Shown here: positions 34,610-45,145 of the stretch, piece by piece | How positions within the stretch are numbered: position 1 is the stretch's first letter | Layout of the letters: every line of letters begins with the position of its first letter | DNA from: Dromiciops gliroides | Lineage: Eukaryota > Chordata > Mammalia > Microbiotheria > Microbiotheriidae | Direction of reading: 5' to 3' | Length of the DNA stretch: 64,000 nt | Assembly (NCBI RefSeq): GCF_019393635.1 | Contig: NC_057861.1 | Coordinates: 723,552,232 to 723,616,231 of the forward strand | Made by a program: the position numbers and the translations under genes | Notes under the pieces: model-generated | What the model was told of the DNA's origin: nothing | The model's input: the letters and a program-made list of their open reading frames with translations, nothing else | Database searches by the model: none

Positions 34610-35160
34610 CCAGTCCTTGATACCATATTAGAGGATCATGTTTTCCTAGAAATATATCTCCCTCCCAAAGATATCATAGGAAAGGAAAACGTTCCCACAT
34701 ATACAAAAATATTTATAGCTGCTCTTTTTGTTGTGGCAAAGAATTGGAAATCAAGGGAATGCCCATCAATTGGGGAATGGCTAAACAAGTTGTGGTATAT
34801 AAATGTAATGGAATACTATTGTACTGTAAGAAATGAGGATCAGGAGGATTTTAGAGAAACCTGGAACAACTTAGATGAACTGATGCTGGGTGAGATGAGC
34901 AGAACCAGGAGAACATTGTACATAGTAACATAGTAACTGTGTGATGATCAACTGTGATAGATTTGGCTCTTCTCAGCAGTGTGACAATCCAAGACAATTT
35001 CAAAGAACTCATGATAGAAAATGTTCTCCACATCCTGGAAAAAAAAAAAGAACTGTGGATTCTGATTGTAGAAACTACTTTTTGGCTCTTTTTTCTTTTT
35101 TGAGGTTTTTCCATTGTGTTTTGATTCTTCTTTCACAATATGCCTAATGCAGGAAAAATA
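34610..35160 (+). mobile_element. L1 ORF2 end and 3' UTR fragment
   Basis: 'cccatcaattggggaatggc', 'aaatgtaatggaatactatt', 'gatgagcagaaccaggagaa', 'gaggtttttccattgtgttt' are the same L1 3' block as at 28329-29209, with a deeper 5' truncation. The 3' end is lost next to the GA/GAA tract. Confidence 0.88.
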
Positions 35161-35218
35161 GTGCTTGCTTATTTAACAAAAAGTACCATTATATACGATG
35201 GGTACAGTCACTATTCCA

Positions 35219-35224
<6 letters not shown>

Positions 35225-35290
<66 letters not shown>

Positions 35291-35446
35291 CAGACAGAGA
35301 GAGAGAGAGACAGAGAGACACACAGAGAGGAGACACAGAGAGACAGAGAGGACAGAGGGAGAGAGAGAGAAAAGAAGAAGAAGAAGAAGAAGAAGAAGAA
35401 GAAGAAGAAGAAGAAGAAGAAGAAGAAGAAGAAGAAGAAGAAGAAA
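35225..35446. repeat. Large purine tract: (GA)n, (GACA)n and (GAA)24
   Basis: GA repeats with CA interruptions (35226-35353) lead into a pure 93-base purine run (35354-35446) that includes 24 uninterrupted GAA triplets (35374-35445). Long reading frames through it (Arg-Glu, poly-Glu or poly-Lys) are artefacts of the repeat. Such GAA/TTC runs can form triplex (H-) DNA. Confidence 0.95.
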
Positions 35447-35649
35447 TATATCTCCTTCTATCCCTAGGATTTCATCCCACTAGGAACTTTTAACTGCTTA
35501 TGTTCCAAATTAAGCAGGATAAGGAGGTGGGAAGAGAGGTTTCAGCTTAGACACATGGGTTACTTGCATTATTTTTTAAAAAATTACTAATAGAGAAGCT
35601 ATGATTGGGAAGGGGGGTGTACAGCAAGGTGATTTAATTCCCTTTTTAG

Positions 35650-36250
35650 ACCATTTTTGTATGATATCCAGCAATAGAATCTCTGAAGCAAAGAGTATAC
35701 AACCAGTTCCATGACCCCTATTAAATACAGCTCTTCAAAATTCTATACCATACTACAAACCCTACCCTCAACCATGTATGAGTATCTGTTTTCCCTAACT
35801 CCACCAACATTTGAAACAAACAAAAAATCAGAAAAACTTTAAGAAAATATGTATGTATATGTGTGTATGCATATTTTGCACAATTCAAAAGTGACAAAGA
35901 ATGTTCATGACATTTATTTATATATTTTTCAGCTCTAGGTTTTTAGGGAGTTTTTAACAACTTCAATGATTATTATTTTTGTATTTTTCCACATATTGTG
36001 TATTCATGTCCTTTGAATATGTTACACTTGGAAGTGTCTTATAGCTATTAATACAATTTTATATATTCTAGATGTCAGACTTTTATAAAATATATCAACT
36101 TCAAATGTTTTTCCTAATTAGTTGCTTTTCTTTATCTTTTAGTGATTCTGTGTTTGTTTTAATAGATTTTATTGATATCTTTTTCCTTATAAAGATTTCT
36201 CGCATACCATTCCCAAAGAGCCATATATTAAAAACAAACTTTTTTATAAA
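35650..36250 (-). mobile_element. Decayed L1 ORF2 fragment, antisense
   Basis: 'tttccacatattgtgtattc', 'tctagatgtcagacttttat', 'gttgcttttctttatctttt' follow the order of antisense L1 ORF2 C-terminal sequence. Strongly diverged. The interval 36250-36790 is unassigned AT-rich sequence. Confidence 0.5.
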
Positions 36251-36789
36251 AAAAATCAAAGAGAAAAATTTTAAAATCAGTTAAATGAACAATGCATTAT
36301 AAAAATCTGCAAAGTTAGTTCTTAATCTGCAGACCCTACCCCCAACCTCTTCAAAGGAGTAGGGGGAGATACTTTCTCCTATCTGTTCTTTGTTAGCAAG
36401 ATTGTTCTTTGTAACTTTGTAATATTCATTTTTCATTGTTTTGTGGTTGCTATTCTTTCTATTTATATTTTCATAATCATCAAGCATATTTTTTCCTGCC
36501 TCTGATTAATTAATTCATTCTCAGTAGTTGGAAGAAAATACAGTACTCATGGCTAAGCAATGTCAACATAATAAAAAATATTTCTAACAAAGGTGAGTTA
36601 TACTTTTCCATTATATTCATTAATATCATGCTTTCATTTGCTTCAGAAATGCTTATAGAGCTTTTTTTCTTGTACATATGGATCCTTTACTTTTGTCTTT
36701 GATCATAGGGTTTCCAGGCTAAAGAGAATAAAGACTTGAAAAAATTTGGGGTATAGTTTTAAATCACTTTCTAGAATTGCTAGATCAAT

Positions 36790-38985
36790 ATTGTCCTATA
36801 AACATTAGCAATAGAAATGAGAAGAAAAAAATTGAAGGAATTAGAATAGGCAGTGAGTAAACAAAACTATTACTCTTTGCAGGAGATATGGTATAGTTGG
36901 AGAATCTTAGAGAACCAACTAAAAAAACTGCTTAAAATAATTAACAACATTAGCAAAATTTCAGGATATAAAATAAACCCACATAAATAATCAGTATTTC
37001 TATATATTACCAACAAAGTCTAGTAGCAAGAGTTAGAGAAATTCCATTTACAATAACCATGGGAAATATAAAATACTTAGGAGCATACCTGCCAAGACAA
37101 ACCTGGGAACTATATGAACACAAGTACAAAATGCTTTTCACACACACACACACACACACACACGACATATCTAAACAATTGGAAAAATATTAATTTCTCA
37201 TGGGTAGACTGAACCAATAATAACAAAATGGCAATTCTATCAAAATTAATTTAGTTATTCAGTGCCATACCAATACAACAACCAAAAATCATTTTATAGA
37301 GCTAGAAAAAATAATAAAATTCATCTGGAAGAACAAAAGGTCAAGAATCCCAAGGGAATCAATAAAAAATGTGAAGGGAGGTAGAATAGTAGTATGAGAT
37401 CTCAAACTGTATTATAGAGTGGCAATCATCAAAAAAATCTGGTCTTGGCTATGAAATAGAGTGGTAGGTAGATCAGTGAAATAGATTAGGTACAGAATAC
37501 CTAGTAGTAAATGACCATAATAATCTGGTGTTTGATAAACCCAAAAGTCTAAGCTTTGGGGACAAGAACTCATTATTTGACAAAAATTACTGGGAAAAGT
37601 AGAAAACAGTATGGGTAGGAACTTGGTATAGAACAACATCTCACACCATTATACCAAGAGAAGTTCAAAATAAATGCATGATTTAGACATAAAGGGTGAT
37701 TCCATAAGCAAATTACAGGAGTGTGGAATGGTTTACCTGTCAGACCTATGAATAAGGAAAAAAATTATTAAAAACAAGAAATAAAAAGCATTATAGGATA
37801 TAAAATAGACATTTGATGACACTAAATAAAAAAAAAGTTTTGCACAAACAAATCCAATACAGTCAAGATTGGAAGAAAAGCAGAAAACTGGAAACATTTT
37901 TTTTACAGCATGTTTCTCTGATAAAGGCCTCATTTCTCAAACATATAGAGATCCAAGTCAAATTTATAAGAATATACATCATTTTCCAATTGATAAATTA
38001 TCAAAGGATATGAGTTAGCAGTTTTCAGGTGAGATCAAAGATAATTAGTCATATGAAAAATGCTCTAAATCACTATTCATTAGAGGAGTACAAATTAAAA
38101 CAACTCTGAAGTACTACCTGATACCTATCAGATTGGCTAACATGCAGAAAAGGAAAATGACATATTAAAGAGAATGTGGGAAAATGGGGACAGTAATACA
38201 TTCTTGGTGGGTTTTGAATTAATCTAACCATCCTAGTGAACAATCTGAAACTACACCCAGATAGCTATAAACTCTGACACAGCAATATCACTACTAGGTC
38301 TCTATCGCAAAGAGATTTTTAAAAGGATCTATATGTACAAAAACATATATAGTAGCTCTTTTTGTGGTAGCAAAGAATTGGACATTGAAAGAGTGTCTAT
38401 CAATTGGGGAATTGCTAAACAAGTTGTAGTATATGAATATAATGGAATACTATTGTGCTATAAGAAATGACCAGCAGCATGGTTTTAGAAAAACAAAACA
38501 AAACAAACAAGCAGAACAAAAAAACTTGAGAAGGACTTACATGAACTGATACAAAATTGAAGTGTGAGGAACCAGGAGAACATTGTAACATAGTAACAGA
38601 AATATTCTACCATAATCAAATGTGGAGACTTGGCTGTTCTCGGAGATACAATGATCTAAGATAATTCTGAAGGACTAATGATAAAAAATGCTATCCACCT
38701 CCACACAAAGAGCTGGGTGGAGTCTGAATTCAGATAAAAGCATGCTTTTTTTTTACTTCTTTTCTTTTTCTTGGTTTTTCATTTGTTATTTTAATTTGTG
38801 TTCTTTTAAAACATGACTAATATGGAACTTTGGTTTCTTAATACTGCACATGAATAACCTATATCAAATTACTTGTATCCACAATGAGGAGGGAACCAAG
38901 GGAGGGTAGAAGAGAATTTGAAACTCAAAATTTAAAAAAAAATGTTAAGAATTTTTTCATATTGTTAGGGAAAAGTAAAATATTT
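36790..38985 (+). mobile_element. L1 ORF2 (RT to C terminus) and 3' UTR, decayed
   Basis: It starts near the RT active-site region: 'actattactctttgcaggag' translates ITLFAGD, a mutated form of the L1 FADD box. It proceeds through 'ccatgggaaatataaaatac', 'aaattcatctggaagaacaa', 'tctcaaactgtattatagag', 'cctatcagattggctaacat' and 'ttggggaattgctaaacaag' to the 3' UTR. Many stops and frameshifts make it a pseudogene. A (CA)n run (37139-37163) lies within it. Confidence 0.85.
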
Positions 38986-39004
38986 TTTAAAAATCAGAAT
39001 GCTC

Positions 39005-39300
39005 GACTATTTTACAGGTATTAGTGTACATGTCCTCACAATCCCTTCCAACAATTTGTAATTTTCTATTTTTGTCATCTATGCCAATATGAGATAGAAA
39101 CTTCAAATTATTTTGATTAGCATTTCTCTAATTTTTAGGGTTATGGATCATAACTTCATTTGGGTGTTAATAAATGGCCTTTTTTCTTTGTTTCTATTTT
39201 CTTTTAAATTTTCTTTTTAGTTTACAGAATAAAACATTTTCATAACATAGTACAATAAATAAGACAATTGTAACATGAAACTGAAAATCTACTATGCTGA
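39005..39300 (-). mobile_element. L1 antisense fragments
   Basis: 'cccttccaacaatttgtaat' and 'gattagcatttctctaattt' are antisense ORF2-end words. 'cataacatagtacaataaat' and 'atgaaactgaaaatctacta' resemble the antisense L1 3' UTR. Adjacent to the sense L1 ending at 38985, giving opposed L1 pieces. Confidence 0.6.
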
Positions 39301-39319
39301 AGTTCTAGATTAAGAAGGT

Positions 39320-39721
39320 AAAGTAGAAATAGAAAGAATCTACTGATCCTGAAAGAGATGAAAGAGATCCTAGATTGAAAACTTATAGAAATGTCATAGT
39401 CAAGTTTCAAAATTCCCAGGTTAAAGAGAAAATATTACAAGCAACAATAAAATAAAATAAATTTAAAACTGTGGAAAAACAATCAGGATTTACACAAGAC
39501 CTAGCAGCCATTACAGTAAAAGACTGTAGGTCTTGGAATATTATATTTCAAACAGTAAAGGAGCTGGGATTGCTTCCAAGAATAATTTATCCAGGAATGG
39601 TGAATTAATCCTGAATGGGAAAAAAAAGACATTTGATAAACTGAAAGACTTTCAGGCATTTTTAATAAAAAGACCAGAATTCAGTGGAAATTTTGATGTA
39701 AAACATCCAGAAGAAATATAA
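39320..39721 (+). pseudogene. L1/HAL1 ORF1 C-terminal domain remnant
   Basis: Conceptual translation gives VIVKFQNSQVKEKILQA, then GFTQDLAAITVKDCRSWNII, then FQTVKELGLLPRIIYPG, and near the end DFQAFLIKRPEFSGNF. This is the same order as the ORF1p C-terminal domain in the antisense copy at 51216-52201 (QDLAAST...RAWNMIF...KELGLQPKITYP...DFQAFVMKRPEL). Stops interrupt it. It is followed not by ORF2 but by a purine-rich 3' segment, so the parent looks HAL1-like. Confidence 0.75.
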
Positions 39722-40590
39722 GCAAATTGTCAAAAACTACTTATAAGGCAAGGATAAAGGTTAAACTGTTTACATATTATATGAAAATATTACCAGACTG
39801 GGGGCAGCTAGGTGGTGCAGTGGATAGAGCACCGGCCCTGGATTCAGGAGGACCTGAGTTCAAATCTGGCTTCAGACACTTGACACTTACTAGCTGTGTG
39901 ACCCTGGGCAAGTCACCTAACCCTCATTGTCCTGCCAAAAAAAAAAAAAAAAACAAGAAAAGAAAATGTTACCAGACTTTTAAAAACTATCATCATTACT
40001 AAAGTAGTTTGAAAGAAAGGTTGTGGCTGAGTTGTGTATGATGGGGTGATTCTAAAAAACAAAATTATGTAGGAAAAGGTAAAAGGAACAATTACCTCAT
40101 AAAAAGAGGGTGTGAAAAGAAGAACTAATACAGAGGAAACAGGTCCTGGGGGGTGGAGGGCTAGTTGGAACCTTACTCTAATGCAAGTTGAAGAAGAAGC
40201 AAAGTTTATATCTGAACTGGTTTAGAAATCTTCTCAACTTCTAGAGAGGTGAGAAAACTGGGAAAGAGTGGGGAAAGGACTTAAAAAGAGTGTCTAGAAC
40301 AAGATTAGTAGGGTGGAGGGAAAAGATAAGCTAGGGAATTTTAGAGGGAGTAAACTAAAGAATAAGAGGATAAGGAAGAAAATATAAGTTAACAGGGATA
40401 AGGTAAAAGAGAGGTTGAGAAGCAAAATAGTGAATAAAAATAAAATGTAGGAGAATTCAAAAGTAATTAGAAAAGTGTCAAATCTGAAAGAATATGAGTC
40501 ATTCCTCAATGATAAATGGTCCAATGTTATGAAAAGGCAGTTTTCCAGTGAAGAAATCTAAACAATTTGTAGTCATACAAAATGTTGTTC
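39722..40590 (+). mobile_element. HAL1-like 3' segment carrying a SINE
   Basis: After the ORF1 remnant the sequence is purine-rich, non-coding DNA ('gtagggtggagggaaaagat'). It then jumps to the ORF2 C-terminal/3' region ('gagtcattcctcaatgataa', 'gcagttttccagtgaagaaa') with no endonuclease or RT domain between. This is the arrangement of a half-L1. The SINE at 39800-39961 is nested. Confidence 0.55.
39800..39961 (+). repeat. Young marsupial tRNA-headed SINE, nested
   Basis: Full copy with poly(A). The target duplication GAAAATATTACCAGACT (39783-39799) / GAAAATGTTACCAGACT (39962-39978) has 16 of 17 matches. Confidence 0.93.
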
Positions 40591-40595
40591 TTTTC

Positions 40596-40850
40596 TTTTT
40601 TTTTTTAAGGATGATTTATTCATATCAGTTGACCATTTATCTATTAGGGAATGATTTCTGTTTTTATATATTTGAATCACTTTCCTATGAATCTTGGATG
40701 CCATGTATTCTTCAGAGAAACTTACTATAATTTCTCCCCAGTAGACTGTTTCCCTTCTAATTTTAACCTGGAATGATTTGTTCATGTAGAAGTTTTCAAA
40801 ATTATAACATCAACAAACTGTTCATTTGACCTTTTGTAATCCCTCTCCAA
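40596..40850 (-). mobile_element. L1 ORF2 end fragment, antisense
   Basis: 'catatcagttgaccatttat', 'ctattagggaatgatttctg', 'ttcccttctaattttaacct' are antisense L1. It is head-to-head with the sense copy of the same region ending at 40590. From 40850 to 41560 nothing is recognised. Confidence 0.65.
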
Positions 40851-41565
40851 ATATTGTGTGTTAGCTTTTGAGAAGTCTGGATGATGGAGAGCACTCAGCC
40901 ACCACAGGCCAGGAATTAGAACTTTTATGTTAGCACTGTAGCCCCTTCCAGTCATCCGCACACACTGAGAGCCAGGCTAAGCCAAGAGGCTAAAGTATCT
41001 CTTGGCACCATTCTTCAAAGTGGCTTTTTGTACCTTCTAAAGCACATTAGGTCACAATTTAGAGCCAGCTGTCTGGATGGAAAAATGGGAGATTGAGTTT
41101 TCAATGGACTTTGTTTTGTGAGGGAGTTTGGAATATGCTTCCTTGATTTGATTTTAGCTAAGTCTGGCAATTTTTTTTTAAGTGAAATAATGTATGTTAC
41201 ACCTTCTAAATGTACATGTTTAAAAATAGGCATTTATGTGTTTCCACAGCTGAAATCCAAGGTAGAACTAATTCTCTCCCCTTCTACCACCTGCCTCCTT
41301 TTCTCCCTATTTTCATACTCTTGATTGATTCATACTCTAATAAATGGGTGATTTTCAAGAAATTTTGTATTTTAGAACTAATACAGGATAGCATTGATAA
41401 TTTCTGTTCTTTAATTCATAATCTTTGCATCTTTTTTTGCAACAGATACTATACAGCAACTAAATTAAGCTGTGAACCTAATTTTCTTCTCCTATCCAAA
41501 GACTTCAGCTGTGTAGAGAGATTATGTCTCCTAGGTATTTGGGGGGTGGGTGGGTTGTATGTCTA

Positions 41566-41825
41566 TTATTTCTATTTGGTCAATTATTTTCAATTCTGTC
41601 CAACCTTTGCGACCCAATTTGGGGGTTTTCTTGGTAAAGATACTGGAGTGGTTTGCCATTTCCTTCTCCAGCTCATTTTTACAAATAAGGAAACTGAGGA
41701 AAACAGGGTTAAGTGACTTGCCCAGCATCACAAAGCTATGAAGTGTCTGACACCAGATTTGAACTAGGGAAGATGAATCTTCTTGACTTAAGGCCCAACA
41801 CTCTATCTGCTGCTTTATGTACCTA
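41566..41825 (-). repeat. MAR1 SINE, antisense
   Basis: 'ttcaattctgtccaaccttt', 'ggtttgccatttccttctcc', 'gggttaagtgacttgcccag', 'aacactctatctgctgcttt'. Near full length. Confidence 0.85.
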
Positions 41826-42475
41826 TGTGAAGAAAAATATATATACCTTTGATAAATCTAACTATTAAGTAGTTACATTGAACTGGGATAAGGACATTAA
41901 TTTCAGGTTCTTGAGTTTATTATATTGAAATTGTATTGAAATAGATTTTTATAATAATAATAATAATCTGATGATTTTCTGAATTTCACTTACTTTCTAT
42001 AATCCCTACTTTCTCATTGCTAATTTCAGTGTTATAGGTTTGGCTTCTTTCTTATTACTGTTAAATTTGATAACTGCTTACCATTTTTACTAGTCTTTTA
42101 AAAAATAACAGATTTATCCTTTTCAATTTTTTTTCTGATTTTCAATTGCATTGATCTCTGTCCTGATCTCAATTGTCTTTTACTTTTTTCCTTAAGTTTT
42201 TCTTTTCTTAGATTTAGAATAAATGTATTAATTTCATTTCTCTTTTATATTTATATGGCTATCTAGGCTTATGGATTTGCTTATTATAGTTTTGCCTAAA
42301 TCCCCGAGATTTTTGTATTTAACTATATTTTCAACTTCTCCTTTCCCCCAGGTATAAATTACTGTTTTTCTTTTTTAAAATTTCAGAAGTCTATGCTTTT
42401 CATTTACTATGTAGTGGTTTATTACTATTTTATTGTAAAAACTCTGTGTAGCATATCATATTTTATTAGTATTAT
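41826..42475 (-). mobile_element. L1 ORF2 fragment, antisense
   Basis: 'caattgcattgatctctgtc', 'tagaataaatgtattaattt', 'aaatccccgagatttttgta' and 'attactatgtagtggttta' (approximate) follow antisense L1 ORF2 order between endonuclease and RT. Decayed. An antisense L2/MIR tail ('caaatatttattagtaacct') follows at 42490-42600. Confidence 0.6.
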
Positions 42476-42940
42476 ATATTTTATTGTATTCAAGTCAGGT
42501 CAACAAATATTTATTAGTAACCTATTATGTTCCATGCTCTATGTTAAACTCTAGGAATACAAACACAAAGGATAATCCTTGCTTTTGTCACCTATAAAAA
42601 GTATGAAAGACATAGTTTCTTAGTAATTAATTACCTTATTAATCATGCAAGCATATAATTTATAAAATGGACAGTGGCACTCTCAAATGCCAAAACACAC
42701 CTTATAGACTCACTCAATGCTTATATGTTCTTGGAATAGTTGGTGTTCTTCTCACGGTAGCAATCAACTTTGATTTGTTAACAAGTAAAAGAGAGAGAAT
42801 GAATATTATAATGAGAGATGAAATTATTCTAATGAGGGGCAGGGGGAGAGGGGAGGGAGTGACTTTGATCCAAATTATCCCCAACTTTAGGCAATCTAAT
42901 CAAAGAATGTATCCCCACCCAATAGGCTTCTCCACCTGGG

Positions 42941-43002
42941 TGTAACGATTGGAATAACGCCACCTGCTGGATACTAACTGTAGAAGAGTTTAGCCCTTAA
43001 CA
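42941..43002 (+). mobile_element. 62-bp internally deleted LTR with target duplication
   Basis: It carries the first ~50 bases of the LTR seen at 205 (TGTAACGATTGGAATAACGC ... GTAGAAGAGTT) joined directly to its last 12 (TAGCCCTTAACA). It is flanked by TGGG on both sides (42937-42940, 43003-43006). About 290 bases of the LTR interior are missing; the join has a 2-base T microhomology. The flanking 42640-42940 and 43003-43150 sequence is not recognised. Confidence 0.8.
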
Positions 43003-43149
43003 TGGGTGAGGTCTGAACAAGATTAGGAAAAAGTTAATCCAATCTCATTATCAATACTTTCTTTCAGAAGCTGGCTTCATTTAGTAGAGAATGAGGCTTT
43101 GGGAATGAGATTTCAGAAAGGAATATATCCTGTGTCTTCCCAATATTAC

Positions 43150-43962
43150 CAATTAGCTATTTAATAATCATTTTTCTTTTTTCTCAGGGATCTTACATTC
43201 AAACAGGGAAAACAACATTCAAAGAACTATGTACAATTAAGGTATATAGAATACACATTGGAAAAATCATGAGAGAGAAGGCTCTTTCATCAAGGAGCAT
43301 CCAGAAAGACTTATACAAAATAAAGTTTTATCTGGGACTTGAAAGGAAAAAGCAGGAGTGGGTATAAGGAGGGAGAGCATTTCAGGTAAGAAAGCTGTTG
43401 AAAAATGACTAGATTTGGGAAATGGAATATCTTATGTAAAGAATATCAAGCAGACCTGTGCATTGGATTGCAGATTACTTGTGAAGGGGTTTGTGTGTGT
43501 GTGTGTGGGCATGGGCATGGGTGTGGGTATATGTATATGGGTCTGGTTGTGTGTGTGTGTGTGTGTATGTGTGTGTATAATATAAGAAGACTCTAAAGTA
43601 GAAGGGGGGCAATTTATGAAGGACTTTGAATGTCAGGACAATGGGAGGGTGATAAGAGCCAATGGATTTTGTAGAATGGGGAGGTGAAATGGTCAAACCT
43701 ATACTTTAGGAAGATTGATTTGATGGAGGATAAACTATTTGAGAATAGACTTATGGCAGTGAGGCCAACACTAGAGCAATGGTTAAGGCATGAGGTGATG
43801 AGGCCCTACATAAGGGCAAGAAACAGTGTTAACTAGAGAAGGGGTATGTGTAAGAATTTAGCAATGGATTACATATCAAATGAGTGAAATGAGGAGGGAG
43901 TTAAAGGTGACTCCTAGCACATGAGCCTAGAAGACTGGGAGAATGGTTAGTGTCTTCAACAG
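43150..43962 (-). mobile_element. L2 LINE, antisense, 3' segment
   Basis: Antisense L2 words: 'gggagagcatttcaggtaag', 'aatttatgaaggactttgaa', 'gtgaaatggtcaaacctata', 'gaggtgatgaggccctacat', 'gttaaaggtgactcctagca'. A (TG)n/(GGGCAT) microsatellite (43491-43577) lies inside. The element is cut at 43963 by a TA-target DNA transposon and resumes at 45146. Confidence 0.85.
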
Positions 43963-44539
43963 TACAGTGGTACCTCAGTACTTGTCCTTAATTGGTTCCA
44001 AAAGGCATGAAAAGGGGCAAAAGCAATAAGTGCTGAATGAATTTTCCCATAAGGAGTAATGTAAATTAAAAACAATCCATTTCTGAACCCAGAAATTTCA
44101 CATTCTACTTGGCAATTTATAAATTACGAAAACCAGTTTTTAAAAATACAAAACCTTAAAACTAGACAGACATAAATTTTAAAATAAAAGCAATAATTAG
44201 ATAAAAGAAAAGAAAATTTACCTAACTTTACCTGCACTGAGAGGAGCTAATGGCCTAATGGGATGGTGGTGAGGTTAGTGTGAGATTTAAAATTAGATAT
44301 TAGATCATAATCTCCCCTCTTTAACCTTTCCCTTAATTTATCTTCCAGACTAGTATATGGAAGAAGCTTCTGGTTTCTAGTTAGAGCTTTTATTGTATGG
44401 TAGTCACAAGGTGATGTTGATTAGAAGGATAGGAAAGTAGAAATACAATACAAATCATCTTAAGTCTAAGCTTAGTCTATATTCCGTATATAAACTCACC
44501 AAAAAGCCCAAGGCCATCTTTGGGGAGAGAGAGAGAGAC

Positions 44540-44780
44540 CGTGTCAAGCGCGTGCTGCTGCTAACCGCAAGCCGGGCCGAGTCGAACTACCGTTCAGCAT
44601 CAGTCTGTGCAGCACAGTCAGGAGACTAGAAGAGCATGAAATAGCTCCCACTTCCGTTCTCTCCTTGCCTTTTAAGCTTGCGCCCCGGAAGTGGAGTGCT
44701 AGCCGGCAGTCTGACATGCGCAGCAGGCGGACTGCGTGCCTGTAGCTCATGCCGTTGGTCTCCTCCCCGAAAGGGTGGGT
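44540..44780. promoter_or_regulatory. CpG-rich promoter-like segment inside DNA transposon
   Basis: This is the only clearly CpG-rich block in an otherwise AT-rich window. It holds CACTTCCG (44649-44656) and CCGGAAGTG (44685-44693), ETS/GABP-type sites in opposite orientation, and CATGCGCA (44715-44722), an NRF1-type half site. This trio is common in CpG-island promoters. Whether it is active is unknown. Confidence 0.35.
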
Positions 44781-44901
44781 CCTTCAGTTATCCTAACCGA
44801 CTGTTAAAAGACTTTCATTTTTTTTTTTTACCACAGTAGAGATGAGATGTGGGGCAGTGCCATGAGTCATACAGGTTTTAAACATGTATGAGGCGGGGGG
44901 G

Positions 44902-45054
44902 GGGGCAGCTAGGTGGCACAGTGGATAAAGCACTGGCCTTGGATTCAGGAGTACCTGAATTCAAATCCAGCCTCAGACGCTTGATACTTACTAGCTGTGT
45001 GACCCTGGGCAAATCACTTAACCCCCATAGCCCCACCAAAAAAAAAAAAAAAAA
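44902..45054 (+). repeat. Young marsupial tRNA-headed SINE, nested
   Basis: Full copy with poly(A) inside the Tigger-like element. The flanking 'atgtatgagg' and 'atgtgagg' give a weak target duplication. The (G)n run at its 5' junction is about 11 long. Confidence 0.9.
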
Positions 45055-45145
45055 GATGTGAGGGGTGCTGAGCAAGCATCAAGAGCTGAAGCACTTTTTT
45101 CTTGTTGAAATGTGTCGAATTTGACTGAATGTTGAGGTATGACTG

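Larger units (their letters stand above)
43965..45145. mobile_element. Tigger/pogo-like non-autonomous DNA transposon
   Basis: Left end CAGTGGTACCTCAGTACTTG. The right end, reverse-complemented, begins CAGTCATACCTCAACATTCA, an imperfect terminal inverted repeat of the Tigger type. TA dinucleotides flank it (43963-43964, 45146-45147) exactly where the host L2 has a single TA. The interior has no transposase frame but holds a CpG-rich segment (44540-44780) and a later SINE (44902-45054). Confidence 0.8.

Noticed and set aside
35140..35493. Long frames encoding Arg-Glu, poly-Glu and poly-Lys stretches
   Set aside because: They are translations of the GA/GAA microsatellite.
41210..41716. 168-residue + strand frame
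   Set aside because: Its end lies in an antisense MAR1 SINE; composition is random and shows no domain.
44544..44750. 68-residue minus-strand frame in the CpG-rich block
   Set aside because: GC-rich DNA opens frames by chance; no homology or conserved motif.
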